A program made the translations under genes and the position numbers. This document shows positions 36,097 through 47,000 of a stretch of 64,000 nucleotides of DNA, piece by piece. Source of the DNA: Luteimonas sp. J29 (GTDB lineage Bacteria; Pseudomonadota; Gammaproteobacteria; Xanthomonadales; Xanthomonadaceae). The DNA lies in contig NZ_AWZR01000006.1 of the NCBI RefSeq assembly GCF_000472505.1, positions 124,653 through 188,652 of the forward strand, read 5' to 3'. Position 1 is the first letter of the stretch; each line of letters opens with the position of its first letter. Below the pieces are notes generated by a model. The model saw nothing but the letters and a program-made list of their open reading frames with translations. It did no database searches and was not told where the DNA came from.

Positions 36097-36963
36097 TCAG
36101 CCGGTTCCCTTGACCCGGATCATGCCTTCCTGCGCGGTGCTGGCGACCAGGCGCCCGTCCTGCGAGAACACCTGGCCGCGCGCGAGCCCGCGCGCGCCCT
36201 GCGCGCTGGGGCTGTCGATGGAGTACAGCAGCCACTCGTCGGCGCGGAAAGGACGGTGGAACCACAGCGCGTGGTCGAGCGAGGCCATCTGCACGTCGGG
36301 CTGGTAGTAGCTGATCCCGTGCGGGTAGGTCGCGGTGCCGAGCAGATGGAAATCGGAGGCGTAGGCGAGCAGCGACCGGTGCAGCTCGGGCGCGTCGCCG
36401 ACGCGCTCGCCGAGGCGGAACCAGACCTGGTCGAACGGCGGCCTGCGCGCCGGGCGCAGTTCGTTGCGCGGATGCACCGGGCGGAATTCGAACGGACCGG
36501 TGCGGTCCAGCCAGCGCCGCACCTTGGTCGGCAGCGAGGCCAGTACCCCGGGATCGATCCGCGGCGCCGGCTCGACCTCGTCCGGGCCCGGCACCTGCGG
36601 CATCGGCGGCTGGTGCTCGACACCCTCTTCCTCGGCCTGGAACGACGCGGCGCAGAAGAAGATCACCTTGCCGTGCTGGATCGCGGTGACCCGGCGCACC
36701 GAGAAGCTGCCGCCGTCGCGGGTGCGGTCGACGTGGTACACGATCGGGTGCTCGATGTTGCCCGCGCGCAGGAAGTAGGCGTGCAGCGAATGCGCCGGAC
36801 GCGGCTGCGGCATGGTCGCCTGCGCCGCCGACAGCGCCTGGCCCAGTACCTGGCCGCCGAACACGTAGCGGGTCCCGATGTCGCGGCTCTGGCCGCGGAA
36901 CAGGTCTTCTTCCAGGCGTTCGAGCGAGAGCAGGTCGATCAGTTCGGAAACGGGCGAATCCAT
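36097..36963 (-). CDS. tesB: acyl-CoA thioesterase II
   Basis: A 288-aa double-hotdog thioesterase hydrolysing medium- and long-chain acyl-CoA. Typical segments are RYVFGGQVLGQALSAA near aa 32-47, SLHAYFLRAG, the second hotdog SLDHALWFHRPFRADEWLLY and the C-terminal ASTAQEGMIRVK with the conserved glutamine. Length matches E. coli TesB (286 aa). A perfect TATAAT lies 28-33 bp upstream on the minus strand, giving a short leader. It heads the tesB-DUF2007-sigma cluster. Confidence 0.95.
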   Translation of the reverse strand: MDSPVSELIDLLSLERLEEDLFRGQSRDIGTRYVFGGQVLGQALSAAQATMPQPRPAHSLHAYFLRAGNIEHPIVYHVDRTRDGGSFSVRRVTAIQHGKVIFFCAASFQAEEEGVEHQPPMPQVPGPDEVEPAPRIDPGVLASLPTKVRRWLDRTGPFEFRPVHPRNELRPARRPPFDQVWFRLGERVGDAPELHRSLLAYASDFHLLGTATYPHGISYYQPDVQMASLDHALWFHRPFRADEWLLYSIDSPSAQGARGLARGQVFSQDGRLVASTAQEGMIRVKGTG

Positions 36964-36990
36964 GGCGGGTCCGGCGGGAAATCGCCCGCG

Positions 36991-36996
36991 ATTATA
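36991..36996 (-). promoter_or_regulatory. -10 box of the tesB cluster
   Basis: TATAAT on the minus strand, 27 bp before the tesB ATG, predicting transcription start near 36984. A -35 is not evident. Confidence 0.6.
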
Positions 36997-37020
36997 CGGG
37001 CCGCCCCGCGCCGGGCCGGT

Positions 37021-37593
37021 TCAGGGAATGCGCTGCAGTCCGCAGCCCGCCAGCACGCGTGGCCACGGGAACAGCGGCCCCGGATCGCGCTTGCGCGCCA
37101 CCGTTACCGCGGGATCGTCACTGGCCGGCACCCGTTCGGTGTCGAGGTCCTCGTGGCCGGCGATGTGGCGCAGCGCGGGCAGGGTGGCGCGCAGGTGGCC
37201 GAGCAGCGCCAGCAGCGCCTCGACCTGGGCGTCGGGGTAGGGCTCGTCCATCGCCTGGTGGGACGCGGCCAGCCAGTCCGGCCAGCGGCCGCGGTTCACC
37301 AGTTCGATCCCGACCGAGCGCGCGTTGTGGCCGCGCACGTGGTGGGCGACGCGTTCGGGTGGCACGTACTCGACGATGCGGCCGTCGCGGTCGATGTACC
37401 AGTGGCCGCTGTTGCCGGTGCCGCTGCCGGGGTAGCGCACCTGCTCGCCGAAGGCGCGCGCGGTGGCGAGGTCGGGCAGTTCCGTGCAGTGGACGACCAC
37501 CAGGTCCACGGCGTCGAGGCCACGGGCCTGGAGCCGCGTTGCGTAGGGCAGGTGGTCGACGTGGATCGGCGGGACGCCGGTCGGTTGCGGCAT
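37021..37593 (-). CDS. ampD: 1,6-anhydro-N-acetylmuramyl-L-alanine amidase (AmpD)
   Basis: A 190-aa amidase_2 zinc amidase that cleaves anhydromuropeptides during cell-wall recycling. The Zn ligand H35 is in VVVHCTELPD. GTGNSGHWYIDRDGRIVEYV and VAHHVRGHNARSVGIELVN are characteristic of AmpD, and the last ligand is in ARKRDPGPLFPWPRV. There is no signal peptide, so it is cytosolic, as expected. The start codon lies 6 nt after a TAGCAT -10 on the minus strand, so the mRNA is probably leaderless. In related bacteria AmpD loss induces AmpC beta-lactamase; no ampR or ampC is nearby. Confidence 0.94.
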   Translation of the reverse strand: MPQPTGVPPIHVDHLPYATRLQARGLDAVDLVVVHCTELPDLATARAFGEQVRYPGSGTGNSGHWYIDRDGRIVEYVPPERVAHHVRGHNARSVGIELVNRGRWPDWLAASHQAMDEPYPDAQVEALLALLGHLRATLPALRHIAGHEDLDTERVPASDDPAVTVARKRDPGPLFPWPRVLAGCGLQRIP

Positions 37594-37599
37594 GCCGCG

Positions 37600-37609
37600 A
37601 TGCTAGCAT
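37600..37609. promoter_or_regulatory. palindromic divergent -10 shared by ampD and the MOSC operon
   Basis: ATGCTAGCAT is a perfect palindrome. It contains TAGCAT on each strand (37604-37609 plus, 37605-37600 minus). Each hexamer is exactly 6 nt from its own ATG, at 37616 (plus) and 37593 (minus). The whole divergent intergenic region is 22 bp. The two promoters overlap, so polymerases cannot occupy both at once, and both mRNAs would be leaderless. Confidence 0.65.
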
Positions 37610-37615
37610 TGCGCG

Positions 37616-38116
37616 ATGCAGATCCCGCCTCCCGGAACCGCGATGCACGCCTTGATGACCCGGTTCCCGCGCGAGGGGCAGTTGCGCTGGATCGGGCTGC
37701 GTCCGGCGCGCGACGTGCCGATGCGCGAGGTGCCATCGGCCGAGGCGCGTACCGGCGCCGGACTGGTCGGCGACCGCTACGCCGGCGGCAGCGGCAAGCG
37801 CGGCGTGACCCTGATCCAGGCCGAACACCTGCCGGCGATCGCGGCGCTGGCCGGACGCGACGCGGTCGCGCCGGCGATCCTGCGCCGCAACCTGGTCGTC
37901 TCCGGCATCGCGCTGGTGGCGCTGCGTGGCCAGCGCTTCCGCGTCGGCGGGGTGCTGCTGGAAGGGACAGACAGCTGCGACCCGTGTTCGCGCATGGAGC
38001 AGGCGCTCGGCCCGGGCGGCTACAACGCCCTGCGCGGCATGGGCGGCCTGTGTGCGCGCGTGCTCGAGGGCGGCACGCTGCGGATCGGCGATGCGGTGGC
38101 GTGGGTGGGGGCATGA
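37616..38116 (+). CDS. MOSC-domain protein
   Basis: A 166-aa stand-alone MOSC domain. Segments [20 protein letters not shown] and [17 protein letters not shown] match the family. The conserved cysteine pair is in [19 protein letters not shown] (about aa 117-135), the likely metal-sulphur site. MOSC proteins bind molybdenum cofactor or catalyse Moco-dependent N-hydroxylated compound reduction (YiiM/YcbX type). No other molybdenum genes are nearby. It is the first gene of an operon overlapping an alpha/beta hydrolase (ATGA at 38113). Confidence 0.9.
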   Translation: MQIPPPGTAMHALMTRFPREGQLRWIGLRPARDVPMREVPSAEARTGAGLVGDRYAGGSGKRGVTLIQAEHLPAIAALAGRDAVAPAILRRNLVVSGIALVALRGQRFRVGGVLLEGTDSCDPCSRMEQALGPGGYNALRGMGGLCARVLEGGTLRIGDAVAWVGA

Positions 38117-38642
38117 GCGCGCGCGGCCACTGCATCCTCTCGCACGGTTTCGAAAGCGGTCCCGACGCCACCAAGGTCACCGCCCTGGCCGAGGTCGCCG
38201 AGCGCCTGGGCTGGACCCACGAGCGTCCCGACTACACCGACCTCGACGCCAGGACCGACGTCAGCCGCCTCGGCGACGTGGCCGCGCGCGTGGCGCGCCT
38301 GCAGGCGCTGGCGCAGGCCGCCGCCGCGCGCGGGCCGCTGGTCCTGGCCGGTTCCAGCCTCGGCGCCTGGATCTCGGGCCAGGTGTCGCTGCGCGTGCCG
38401 GTGCGCGCGCTGTTCCTGATGGCGCCGCCGACGCGCATGGGCGAGGCGCCGCCGCTGCAGGCCGCGGAGGTGCCGACCTCGATCGTGCACGGCTGGCGCG
38501 ACGAACTGATCGACGCGATGCACGTGGTCGAATGGGCGCGCGCGCGCCGCGCGACCCTGTTGCTGGTGGACGACAGCCATCGCCTCGAGGCGAACGTGGA
38601 GACCTCCGCGCAGGCCTTCGCGCGCCTGCTCGAACGCCTGCC

Positions 38643-38646
<4 letters not shown>
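38113..38646 (+). CDS. alpha/beta-hydrolase (YqiA/UPF0227-like esterase)
   Basis: A 177-aa small hydrolase. The nucleophile elbow is GSSLGAW (about aa 80-86), the acid is in [10 protein letters not shown] and the histidine is in DDSHRLEAN. The N-terminal [14 protein letters not shown] has the oxyanion HG. Small size and triad spacing resemble YqiA-type esterases. It is translationally coupled on both sides (ATGA overlaps) with the MOSC and rlmKL genes. Confidence 0.87.
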
Positions 38647-40778
<2,132 letters not shown>

Positions 40779-40881
40779 GGCTGGCGCGGCGCACGGCTGG
40801 CAAGTACCGTTCCACCGGCGTGCGTTCCGCCCGCGCGCGAAGGCGCCCATATCGGCTGCCACCTTCCGAGAGGGACCTGCC

Positions 40882-41742
40882 ATGAACGCATCCGTGCCTG
40901 CCAGCGACGCCCGCGTGGTCCGCAAGGTCCGCGGCATGCCCGCATCCGACGGCGCCGGGGTCAAGCTGACCCGGGTGATCGGCGGCGGCATGCTGCCCGA
41001 CCTCGATCCGTTCCTGCTGCTCGACGAGTTCGCCACCGACCGGCCGGACGACTACCTGGCCGGCTTCCCCGACCATCCGCACCGCGGCTTCGAGACCGTG
41101 ACCTACATGCTCGAGGGGCGCATGCGCCACCGCGACAACCACGGCAACGAGGGCCTGCTGGTCCCCGGCGCGGTGCAGTGGATGACCGCCGGCCGCGGCC
41201 TGGTGCACTCGGAGATGCCCGAGCAGCAGGAAGGACGCATGCGCGGTTTCCAGCTGTGGGTGAACCTGCCGGCCAGCGACAAGATGACCGCGCCGCGCTA
41301 CCAGGAATTCCCGCCGGAGCGGCTGCCGGTGGCGTCGCCGGCCGAGGGCGTTGTGGTGAAGCTGATCGCGGGCGAGGTCGAAGGCGTGCGCGGCCCGATC
41401 GTGCAGCCGGCGACCGATCCGCTGTACCTGGACGTCAGCCTCGCGCCGGGCGCGCGCTGGGCGCATGGACTCCCGTCCGGGCACAACGCCTTCGCCTACG
41501 TGTTCGAAGGCGCTCTCGCGGTCGGCGAGGGCGAGGACGCCCGCCCGGTGTCGGCCGGCGAGCTCGCGGTGCTGGGTGGCGGCGAGCGGCTGGCGCTGGC
41601 GGCGGGCGCGGAGGGCGCGCGCCTGATCCTGGTGGCCGGCCGTCCCCTGCAGGAACCGGTCGCGCGCTACGGACCCTTCGTGATGAACACGCGAGAGGAA
41701 CTCATGCAGGCGTTCGTGGATTACCAGGAAGGCCGTTTCTGA
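40882..41742 (+). CDS. pirin-family bicupin
   Basis: A 286-aa pirin. The N-terminal cupin carries the iron site: FPDHPHRGFETVTYMLEG (two His), HRDNHGNEG and GRGLVHSEMPEQQ (His and Glu). The C-terminal cupin (LYLDVSLAPGARWAHGLPS) lacks metal ligands, as usual. Pirins act as quercetin dioxygenases or redox-sensing co-regulators. The ATG at 40882 has GAGAGGGA just upstream. It is 103 bp after rlmKL and may have its own promoter. Confidence 0.93.
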   Translation: MNASVPASDARVVRKVRGMPASDGAGVKLTRVIGGGMLPDLDPFLLLDEFATDRPDDYLAGFPDHPHRGFETVTYMLEGRMRHRDNHGNEGLLVPGAVQWMTAGRGLVHSEMPEQQEGRMRGFQLWVNLPASDKMTAPRYQEFPPERLPVASPAEGVVVKLIAGEVEGVRGPIVQPATDPLYLDVSLAPGARWAHGLPSGHNAFAYVFEGALAVGEGEDARPVSAGELAVLGGGERLALAAGAEGARLILVAGRPLQEPVARYGPFVMNTREELMQAFVDYQEGRF

Positions 41743-41852
41743 ACGTCTGCCAGGTCCGGATGTCCGCCGGACATCCGGGACCGGCACGCAACTTGCGAGC
41801 CAACCGGGGCGTGTGGGAGCGCGCGCCGGCCCGGCGGGCGGAAGGCAGGGGG

Positions 41853-41858
41853 TATAGT
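41853..41858 (+). promoter_or_regulatory. -10 candidate for the 41982-42428 gene
   Basis: TATAGT in GGGTATAGTGG, in the 239-bp gap after the pirin gene. It implies a leader of about 117 nt. No clear -35. Confidence 0.35.
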
Positions 41859-41981
41859 GGATCCGGAAATGGAGTTCGCCCCCCTGCCGGACGTTGAACG
41901 CCACGGTGCTGTCGCAGTGCAGCACATCCCCCATGCAGAGCTGTGGCCTCGTGGTCCCTTCGCTACATGGAGTGCCTTCCG

Positions 41982-42428
41982 ATGAAACCGATACTGCTGA
42001 TGCTCGCGGGCCTGCTCTGGGCGGGCCATGCCTTCGCGCAGGACGCGGCGGAGAACTGTCCCGAGCTGCCGCCCGATGCGGACGTGACCTGGGACGTGGT
42101 CAACGGCCCCGATTTCCTCTTCTGCCGGGCGATCCGGGTGTCCGACGGTTCCCAGGCGCTGTCGGTCATGCTCGGTCGCGAGGCGACGTTCCGGCCGGAC
42201 CGCAACCTGCGTGCGAACGAGGCGAGGATCGACGGGCACAAGGTGCGCTGGTACCGCGGCGAGGTGGCCACGCGGCGCGACGTGCACGTGCGCGAGACCG
42301 TGGTCGAACTGGGCAAGCGCAGCACCGCGCACATCGTGGTGCGCGCCGATTCCGAGGACGCCCTGGCGCAGAACCTGCGGTTGGCCGAGCGCATGCACTT
42401 CCGTGCCACCGCGATCGGCGGGGACTGA
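41982..42428 (+). CDS. exported protein, paralogue of the 42551-42991 product
   Basis: A 148-aa protein with a signal peptide (MKPILLMLAGLLWAGHAFA, aa 1-19). The mature part has CPELPPD, DFLFCRAIR, ALSVMLG, RIDGHKVRWYRG, VRETVVELGK, THIVV-like AHIVVRADSE and LRLAERMHF. Two conserved cysteines could form a disulfide. No family is recognised. About half of the aligned positions are identical by eye to the neighbouring convergent gene product. The role is unknown; the fold is probably alpha/beta. GGAG precedes the ATG. Confidence 0.75.
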   Translation: MKPILLMLAGLLWAGHAFAQDAAENCPELPPDADVTWDVVNGPDFLFCRAIRVSDGSQALSVMLGREATFRPDRNLRANEARIDGHKVRWYRGEVATRRDVHVRETVVELGKRSTAHIVVRADSEDALAQNLRLAERMHFRATAIGGD

Positions 42429-42550
42429 TCCGCGCCTGTTTTCCCGTGTTTTCCGGCCCGCCCGGCCGGTGGACGGCGCGCCCGGGGCGGCCCGCGCCGC
42501 GCGGCCCGGCATGCGCGCCGCAAGCGCGCGCACGCGATCGCGCGGGCCTG

Positions 42551-42991
42551 TCAGTTGCTGCCGATGCGGCTGTCGTTGAAGCGCATCTGCTCGGCGAGGC
42601 GGAGGCTGTCGGCCAGCTGCGCCTCGTCCTCGACCCGCAGCATGATGTGCGCCTTGAGGTCCTTGCCCAGTTCGATCAGCGTCTCGCGCACGATGGCTTC
42701 CTCGTTGGGGAGCTGGCCGCGGTACCAGCGCACCTTGTGCCCGTCGATGCGGCCGGCCTCCTCGCGCAGCGACATGCGCTCGCGAAACGGCGAGTCGGCA
42801 CGCAGCATCACCGAGAAGGCCTGGAAGCCGTCCTCGCGCACGGCCTTGCAGAACAGGAAGTCGTCGCCGGCGACGGTTTCCCAGGCCAGTCCGGTCGTGG
42901 CCGGCAGTTCCGGGCAGGTGGTCGGCAGTTCGGCCAGGGCCTGGAGCGGCAGCAGCGCCGCCATGCAGAAGAGAAGTCGTCTGGTTCGCAT
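42551..42991 (-). CDS. exported protein, paralogue of the 41982-42428 product
   Basis: A 146-aa protein with a signal peptide (MRTRRLLFCMAALLPLQALA). The mature domain shares with its neighbour CPELP, DFLFCKAVR, FSVMLR, RIDGHKVRWYRG, VRETLIELGK, AHIMLRVEDE and LRLAEQMRF. The ATG at 42991 has AAGGACGG upstream; the open frame continues further but without similarity. The two genes are tail-to-tail, 122 bp apart, so this is an inverted duplication rather than a tandem one. Confidence 0.75.
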   Translation of the reverse strand: MRTRRLLFCMAALLPLQALAELPTTCPELPATTGLAWETVAGDDFLFCKAVREDGFQAFSVMLRADSPFRERMSLREEAGRIDGHKVRWYRGQLPNEEAIVRETLIELGKDLKAHIMLRVEDEAQLADSLRLAEQMRFNDSRIGSN

Positions 42992-43149
42992 GGTGACCGT
43001 CCTTGAGTGGTGGCCCGACCATGCCATGCCGCCGTTCATGATGCAACGCACAAAAGTTTGAAGTGCGTCACTGTCTTGCGCTGTCAGGCCAGTCGCCGCG
43101 TGCGGGACCGACGCGGCGGGTCAGCCGGCCGTCCGGGTTCGGGCGGTTC

Positions 43150-43686
43150 TCAGGGGGCGGCGGCGTCCTGGCGCGCGACCTGGAGCGAGGCCCGGCCCGC
43201 GGCATCGACGCGGACCACGCTGAGCCGGTCGTACTCGTCCTCGTCCATCGGCTCGGCCGGGCAGGCGCACAGCGCCGACACGATCTCCGGAACGGTATTG
43301 CTGTGACCGGCCACGAGCACCGTGCCGCGCGGATGGTCCGCACGCAGCCTGGACGCGAACTCGCCGGCCGCCAGGTGCGCGTCGTACGCCACCGGCTCCA
43401 GCCCATGGCGGCGGGCGGCGGGTCCGATCGTCTCCTGTGTGCGCCGGTAGCCCGTCGCGTAGGCGGCGACCAGGGGTTCGGCGGCCATGCGGTCGGCGAG
43501 CCGGTCGGCGCGGGCCCGTCCGGCCTCGGACAGGCCCGGGTCGGCGCCTCCCGCGGAGTCCTTCTCGGCGTGGCGGACCACAACGAAGGTCGCGCCGGCG
43601 GCGTCGTCGGGGGGCGGGGTCGCGGCGCAGGCGGCCAGTGGCAGGAGCGTCGCCAACAGGGCGGCGCGGAGGCGGATCGGGTGCAT
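43150..43686 (-). CDS. histidine phosphatase (phosphoglycerate-mutase/SixA-like), lipoprotein
   Basis: A 178-aa protein with a lipoprotein signal (lipobox LAAC, about aa 17-20). The RHG-type catalytic motif is VVRHAEKD, the second histidine is in VAGHSNTVPE, and LSEAGRARADRLA is the conserved helix. It is probably an envelope phosphatase; the substrate is unknown. The ATG at 43686 is preferred to an ATG six codons upstream because it gives a normal signal peptide. Confidence 0.88.
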   Translation of the reverse strand: MHPIRLRAALLATLLPLAACAATPPPDDAAGATFVVVRHAEKDSAGGADPGLSEAGRARADRLADRMAAEPLVAAYATGYRRTQETIGPAARRHGLEPVAYDAHLAAGEFASRLRADHPRGTVLVAGHSNTVPEIVSALCACPAEPMDEDEYDRLSVVRVDAAGRASLQVARQDAAAP

Positions 43687-43725
43687 GCCGCCATTGTGCG
43701 GCATTCCCGGCCCGGTCCGGGCGCC

Positions 43726-43962
43726 TCAGTGGTGCCGGCGGGGGCGCCAGCGGCCCTGCTCGTCGCGAGCGTAGTTGCGCTTGACCGCGGCCCAGGCCAC
43801 GCGGCGCGCGGCTTCCTCGCGGGTGGCTGCGACGCTCCCCCCGTCGGGGTCGATGTAGTGGTCCCAGGCGCTGTTGAACGCTTCCAGCCAGGCCAGCTGG
43901 GCGGGCCGTGGCACCTGGTCGCGCACCGGCGCGGGCAGTTCCTTCAGGTGTATGTAGGGCAC
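43726..43962 (-). CDS. chaB: ChaB family protein
   Basis: A 78-aa protein, MPYIHLKELPAPVRDQVPRP onward, with the family helices AWLEAFNSAWDHYID and EEAARRVAWAAVKRNYAR. ChaB was first described as a regulator next to a cation antiporter in E. coli, but its function is unclear. The start is a GTG at 43962 with GGAGG 7 nt upstream. It is 39 bp from the histidine phosphatase gene on the same strand. Confidence 0.85.
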   Translation of the reverse strand: MPYIHLKELPAPVRDQVPRPAQLAWLEAFNSAWDHYIDPDGGSVAATREEAARRVAWAAVKRNYARDEQGRWRPRRHH

Positions 43963-44035
43963 CGTGATGCCTCCGGGAGGGGGGGCGGGGATTCTCGCGC
44001 CGCGCCGGTGAGAACCGGGTGAGGCTGGACGTGGC

Positions 44036-47000
44036 TCAGGCCACGCCCGCCGCCGGCGCGAGCGCGATCAGCAGGCCGCGCGCCGCCTTGAGCCGGGTGT
44101 CGAAGTCGGGCAGCTCGAGGGTGATTCGCAGCTTGTCGGGGCCGTCCATGCGGTAGTGGCGGGGTTGGCCCTGGATCAGCCGGATCACCGCCATCGGGTC
44201 GACCTGCGGCTTGTCGACGAACTGCAGCCGCCCGCCCGACTCGCCCAGGTCCAGCTTGCGGATGCCCAGGCGGGTGGCCTGGAGCTTGAGTTCGGCGGTC
44301 GCGAACAGCTGCCTGGCCGGCTGCGGCAGCAGGCCGAAGCGGTCGATCATCTCCACCTGCAGTTCGCGCAGCTCGCCCTCGTCGCGGGCCGAGCTGATCC
44401 GCTTGTACAGGGTCAGGCGGGTGTGCACGTCGGGCAGGTAGTCCTCGGGGATCAGGGCCGGGACGTGCAGTTCGACCTCGGCGCCGCGGTCCACGGGCTC
44501 GTCGACGTCGGGCAGCTTGCCCTGGCGGATCGAGCGCACCGCGCGTTCGAGCAGCTCGGTGTAGAGGCTGAAGCCCACCTCGGCCATCTGCCCGCTCTGC
44601 TCTTCGCCCAGCAGCTCGCCGGCGCCGCGGATCTCGAGGTCGTGGGTGGCCAGGGTGAAGCCGGCGCCGAGCTCGTCCATCGAGGCGATCGCGTCCAGGC
44701 GCTTCTGCGCATCGCTGGTGATCGAGCGCCCGTCGGGCACCACCAGGTAGGCGTAGGCGCGGTGGTGCGAACGGCCGACGCGGCCGCGCAGCTGGTGCAG
44801 CTGGGCCAGGCCGAACTTGTCGGCGCGGTTGATGATGATGGTGTTGGCGTTGGGGATGTCGATGCCCGACTCGATGATGGTCGAGCACAGCAGCACGTTG
44901 AAGCGCTGCTTGTGGAAGTCGAGCATCACCTTCTCCAGCTCGCGTTCGGGCATCTGGCCGTGGGCGATGCCGATGCGCGCGTCCGGCACCAGTTCCTGCA
45001 GCTGGCGCTGCATGCGGCCGATGCTCTCGACGTCGTTGTGCAGGAAGTAGACCTGGCCGCCGCGCGCCAGCTCGCGCTGGAAGGCCTCGCGCAGCATCGC
45101 GTCGTCCCAGGCGTGGACGAAGGTCTGCACCGCCAGCCGGTGCGCGGGCGGGGTGGCGATGATCGACAGGTCGCGCAGCCCGGCCATGGCCATGTTGAGC
45201 GTACGCGGGATCGGCGTGGCGGTGAGGGTGAGCAGGTGGACGTTGGCGCGCAGCGCCTTGAGCGCCTCCTTCTGGCGTACGCCGAAGCGCTGCTCCTCGT
45301 CGACGATCACCAGGCCCAGGTCCTTGAACCGCACGTCCTTCTGCAGCAGGCGGTGGGTGCCGACGATGACGTCGATCTTCCCTTCCGCCAGCTTGTCGAG
45401 TTCGGCCTTGATCTCCTTCGTGCTCTTGAACCGCGACAGCACCTCGACCCGGATCGGCCAGTCGGCGAAGCGGTCGCGGAAGTTGCGGTAGTGCTGCTCG
45501 GCGAGCAGGGTGGTTGGCACCAGCACCGCGACCTGCCTGCCGGCCGCCGCGGCGACGAAGGCCGCGCGCACCGCGACCTCGGTCTTGCCGAAGCCGACGT
45601 CGCCGCAGACCACTCGGTCCATCGGCTGGCTGGAACCCAGGTCGCGGATCACCGCCTCGATCGCGGCGTGCTGGTCGGGCGTTTCCTCGAACGGGAAGGC
45701 CGCGGCGAAGGGCTCGTACATGGCGCGGTCGAGCGGCAGCGCGAGGCCGGCGCGGGCCTGGCGCCTGGCCTGGATCTCGAGCAGCTCGGCGGCGACGTCG
45801 CGTACCTTCTCCTGCGCCTTGCGCTTGGCCTTGCTCCACTGCTCGCCGCCGAGGTTGTGCAGCGGTGCGGTCTCGGGCGAGGCGCCGGAGTAGCGGCTGA
45901 CCAGGTGCAGCTGCGCCACCGGCACGTAGAGGCGGTCGCCCTTGGCGTACTCGATGTCGAGGTATTCGCCGGGCTGGCCGCCGGCCTCCAGCGTCACCAG
46001 GCCGCGGTAGCGGCCGACGCCGTGGTCCTCGTGCACGATCGGCGCGCCCTCGGCGAGCTCGCCCAGGTCGCGGATGATGGCTTCCGGCTCGCGGCCGGCG
46101 CGGCGCCGGCGACGCGGTTGCGCGGCGCGTTCGGGGAACAGCTGGCGCTCGGTGAGGATCGCCAGCAGCGGATCGTCCAGTGCGAAGCCGTCGTCGAGCG
46201 GCGCGACCGCGATCGCGAAGCGCGACGCTCCACCGCCGGCGACGAATGCCGTGAAGTCGGGAACGACGTCCGGCTTGAGCCCGGCGGCGTCGAGCATTTC
46301 AAGCAGCGCCTCGCGGCGGCCCGCGGAATCGGCGGCCACCAGCGTGCGGCCCGGATAGCTGGCGAGGAAATCCTTCAGGGCGGTGCCGGGCGCGGACTCG
46401 CGCAATGCCAGCGGCAAGGTCGGCGCCGGCTGGTCGCCGAGCGCGGCTGCCTGCGCATGCCGCGGATGGCCGGCGCCGCACAGCTCGATGCGGCTGCCCT
46501 GGTTGAGCCGCTCGCGCAGCGCGTCAGGCGGCATCCACAGCTCGTTGGGCGGCAGGATCGGGCGCTCGATGTCGTGGCGCAGCTGCTCGTGACGCTCGCC
46601 GGCCTGGGTCCAGAACGCGTCCGCCGCCTCCAGCGCACCCTCGTCGACGAGGGGCAGGGTGCCGTCGGGCAGGTAGTCGAACAGGGTCGCGGTGTCGTCG
46701 AAGAACAGCGGCAGGTAGTACTCGATGCCCGCCGGCGCGATGCCGGCGCGCAGATCCTGGGCGAGGGCGCTGCGGCGGGTGTCGATGTCGAAGCGTTCGC
46801 GCAGCACGTCGAGCACGTCGCCGAGCGCCTCGGCGTCGGTCGGGACCTCGCGGCCGGGCAGCATGCGGATCGCCTCGACCCTGTCGAGCGAGCGCTGGGT
46901 CTCGGGATCGAAGGCGCGGATCGATTCGATTTCCTCGTCGAACAGCTCGATCCGGAACGGGCCCGCGGCGCCCATCGGGTACACGTCGAGCAGTCCGCCG

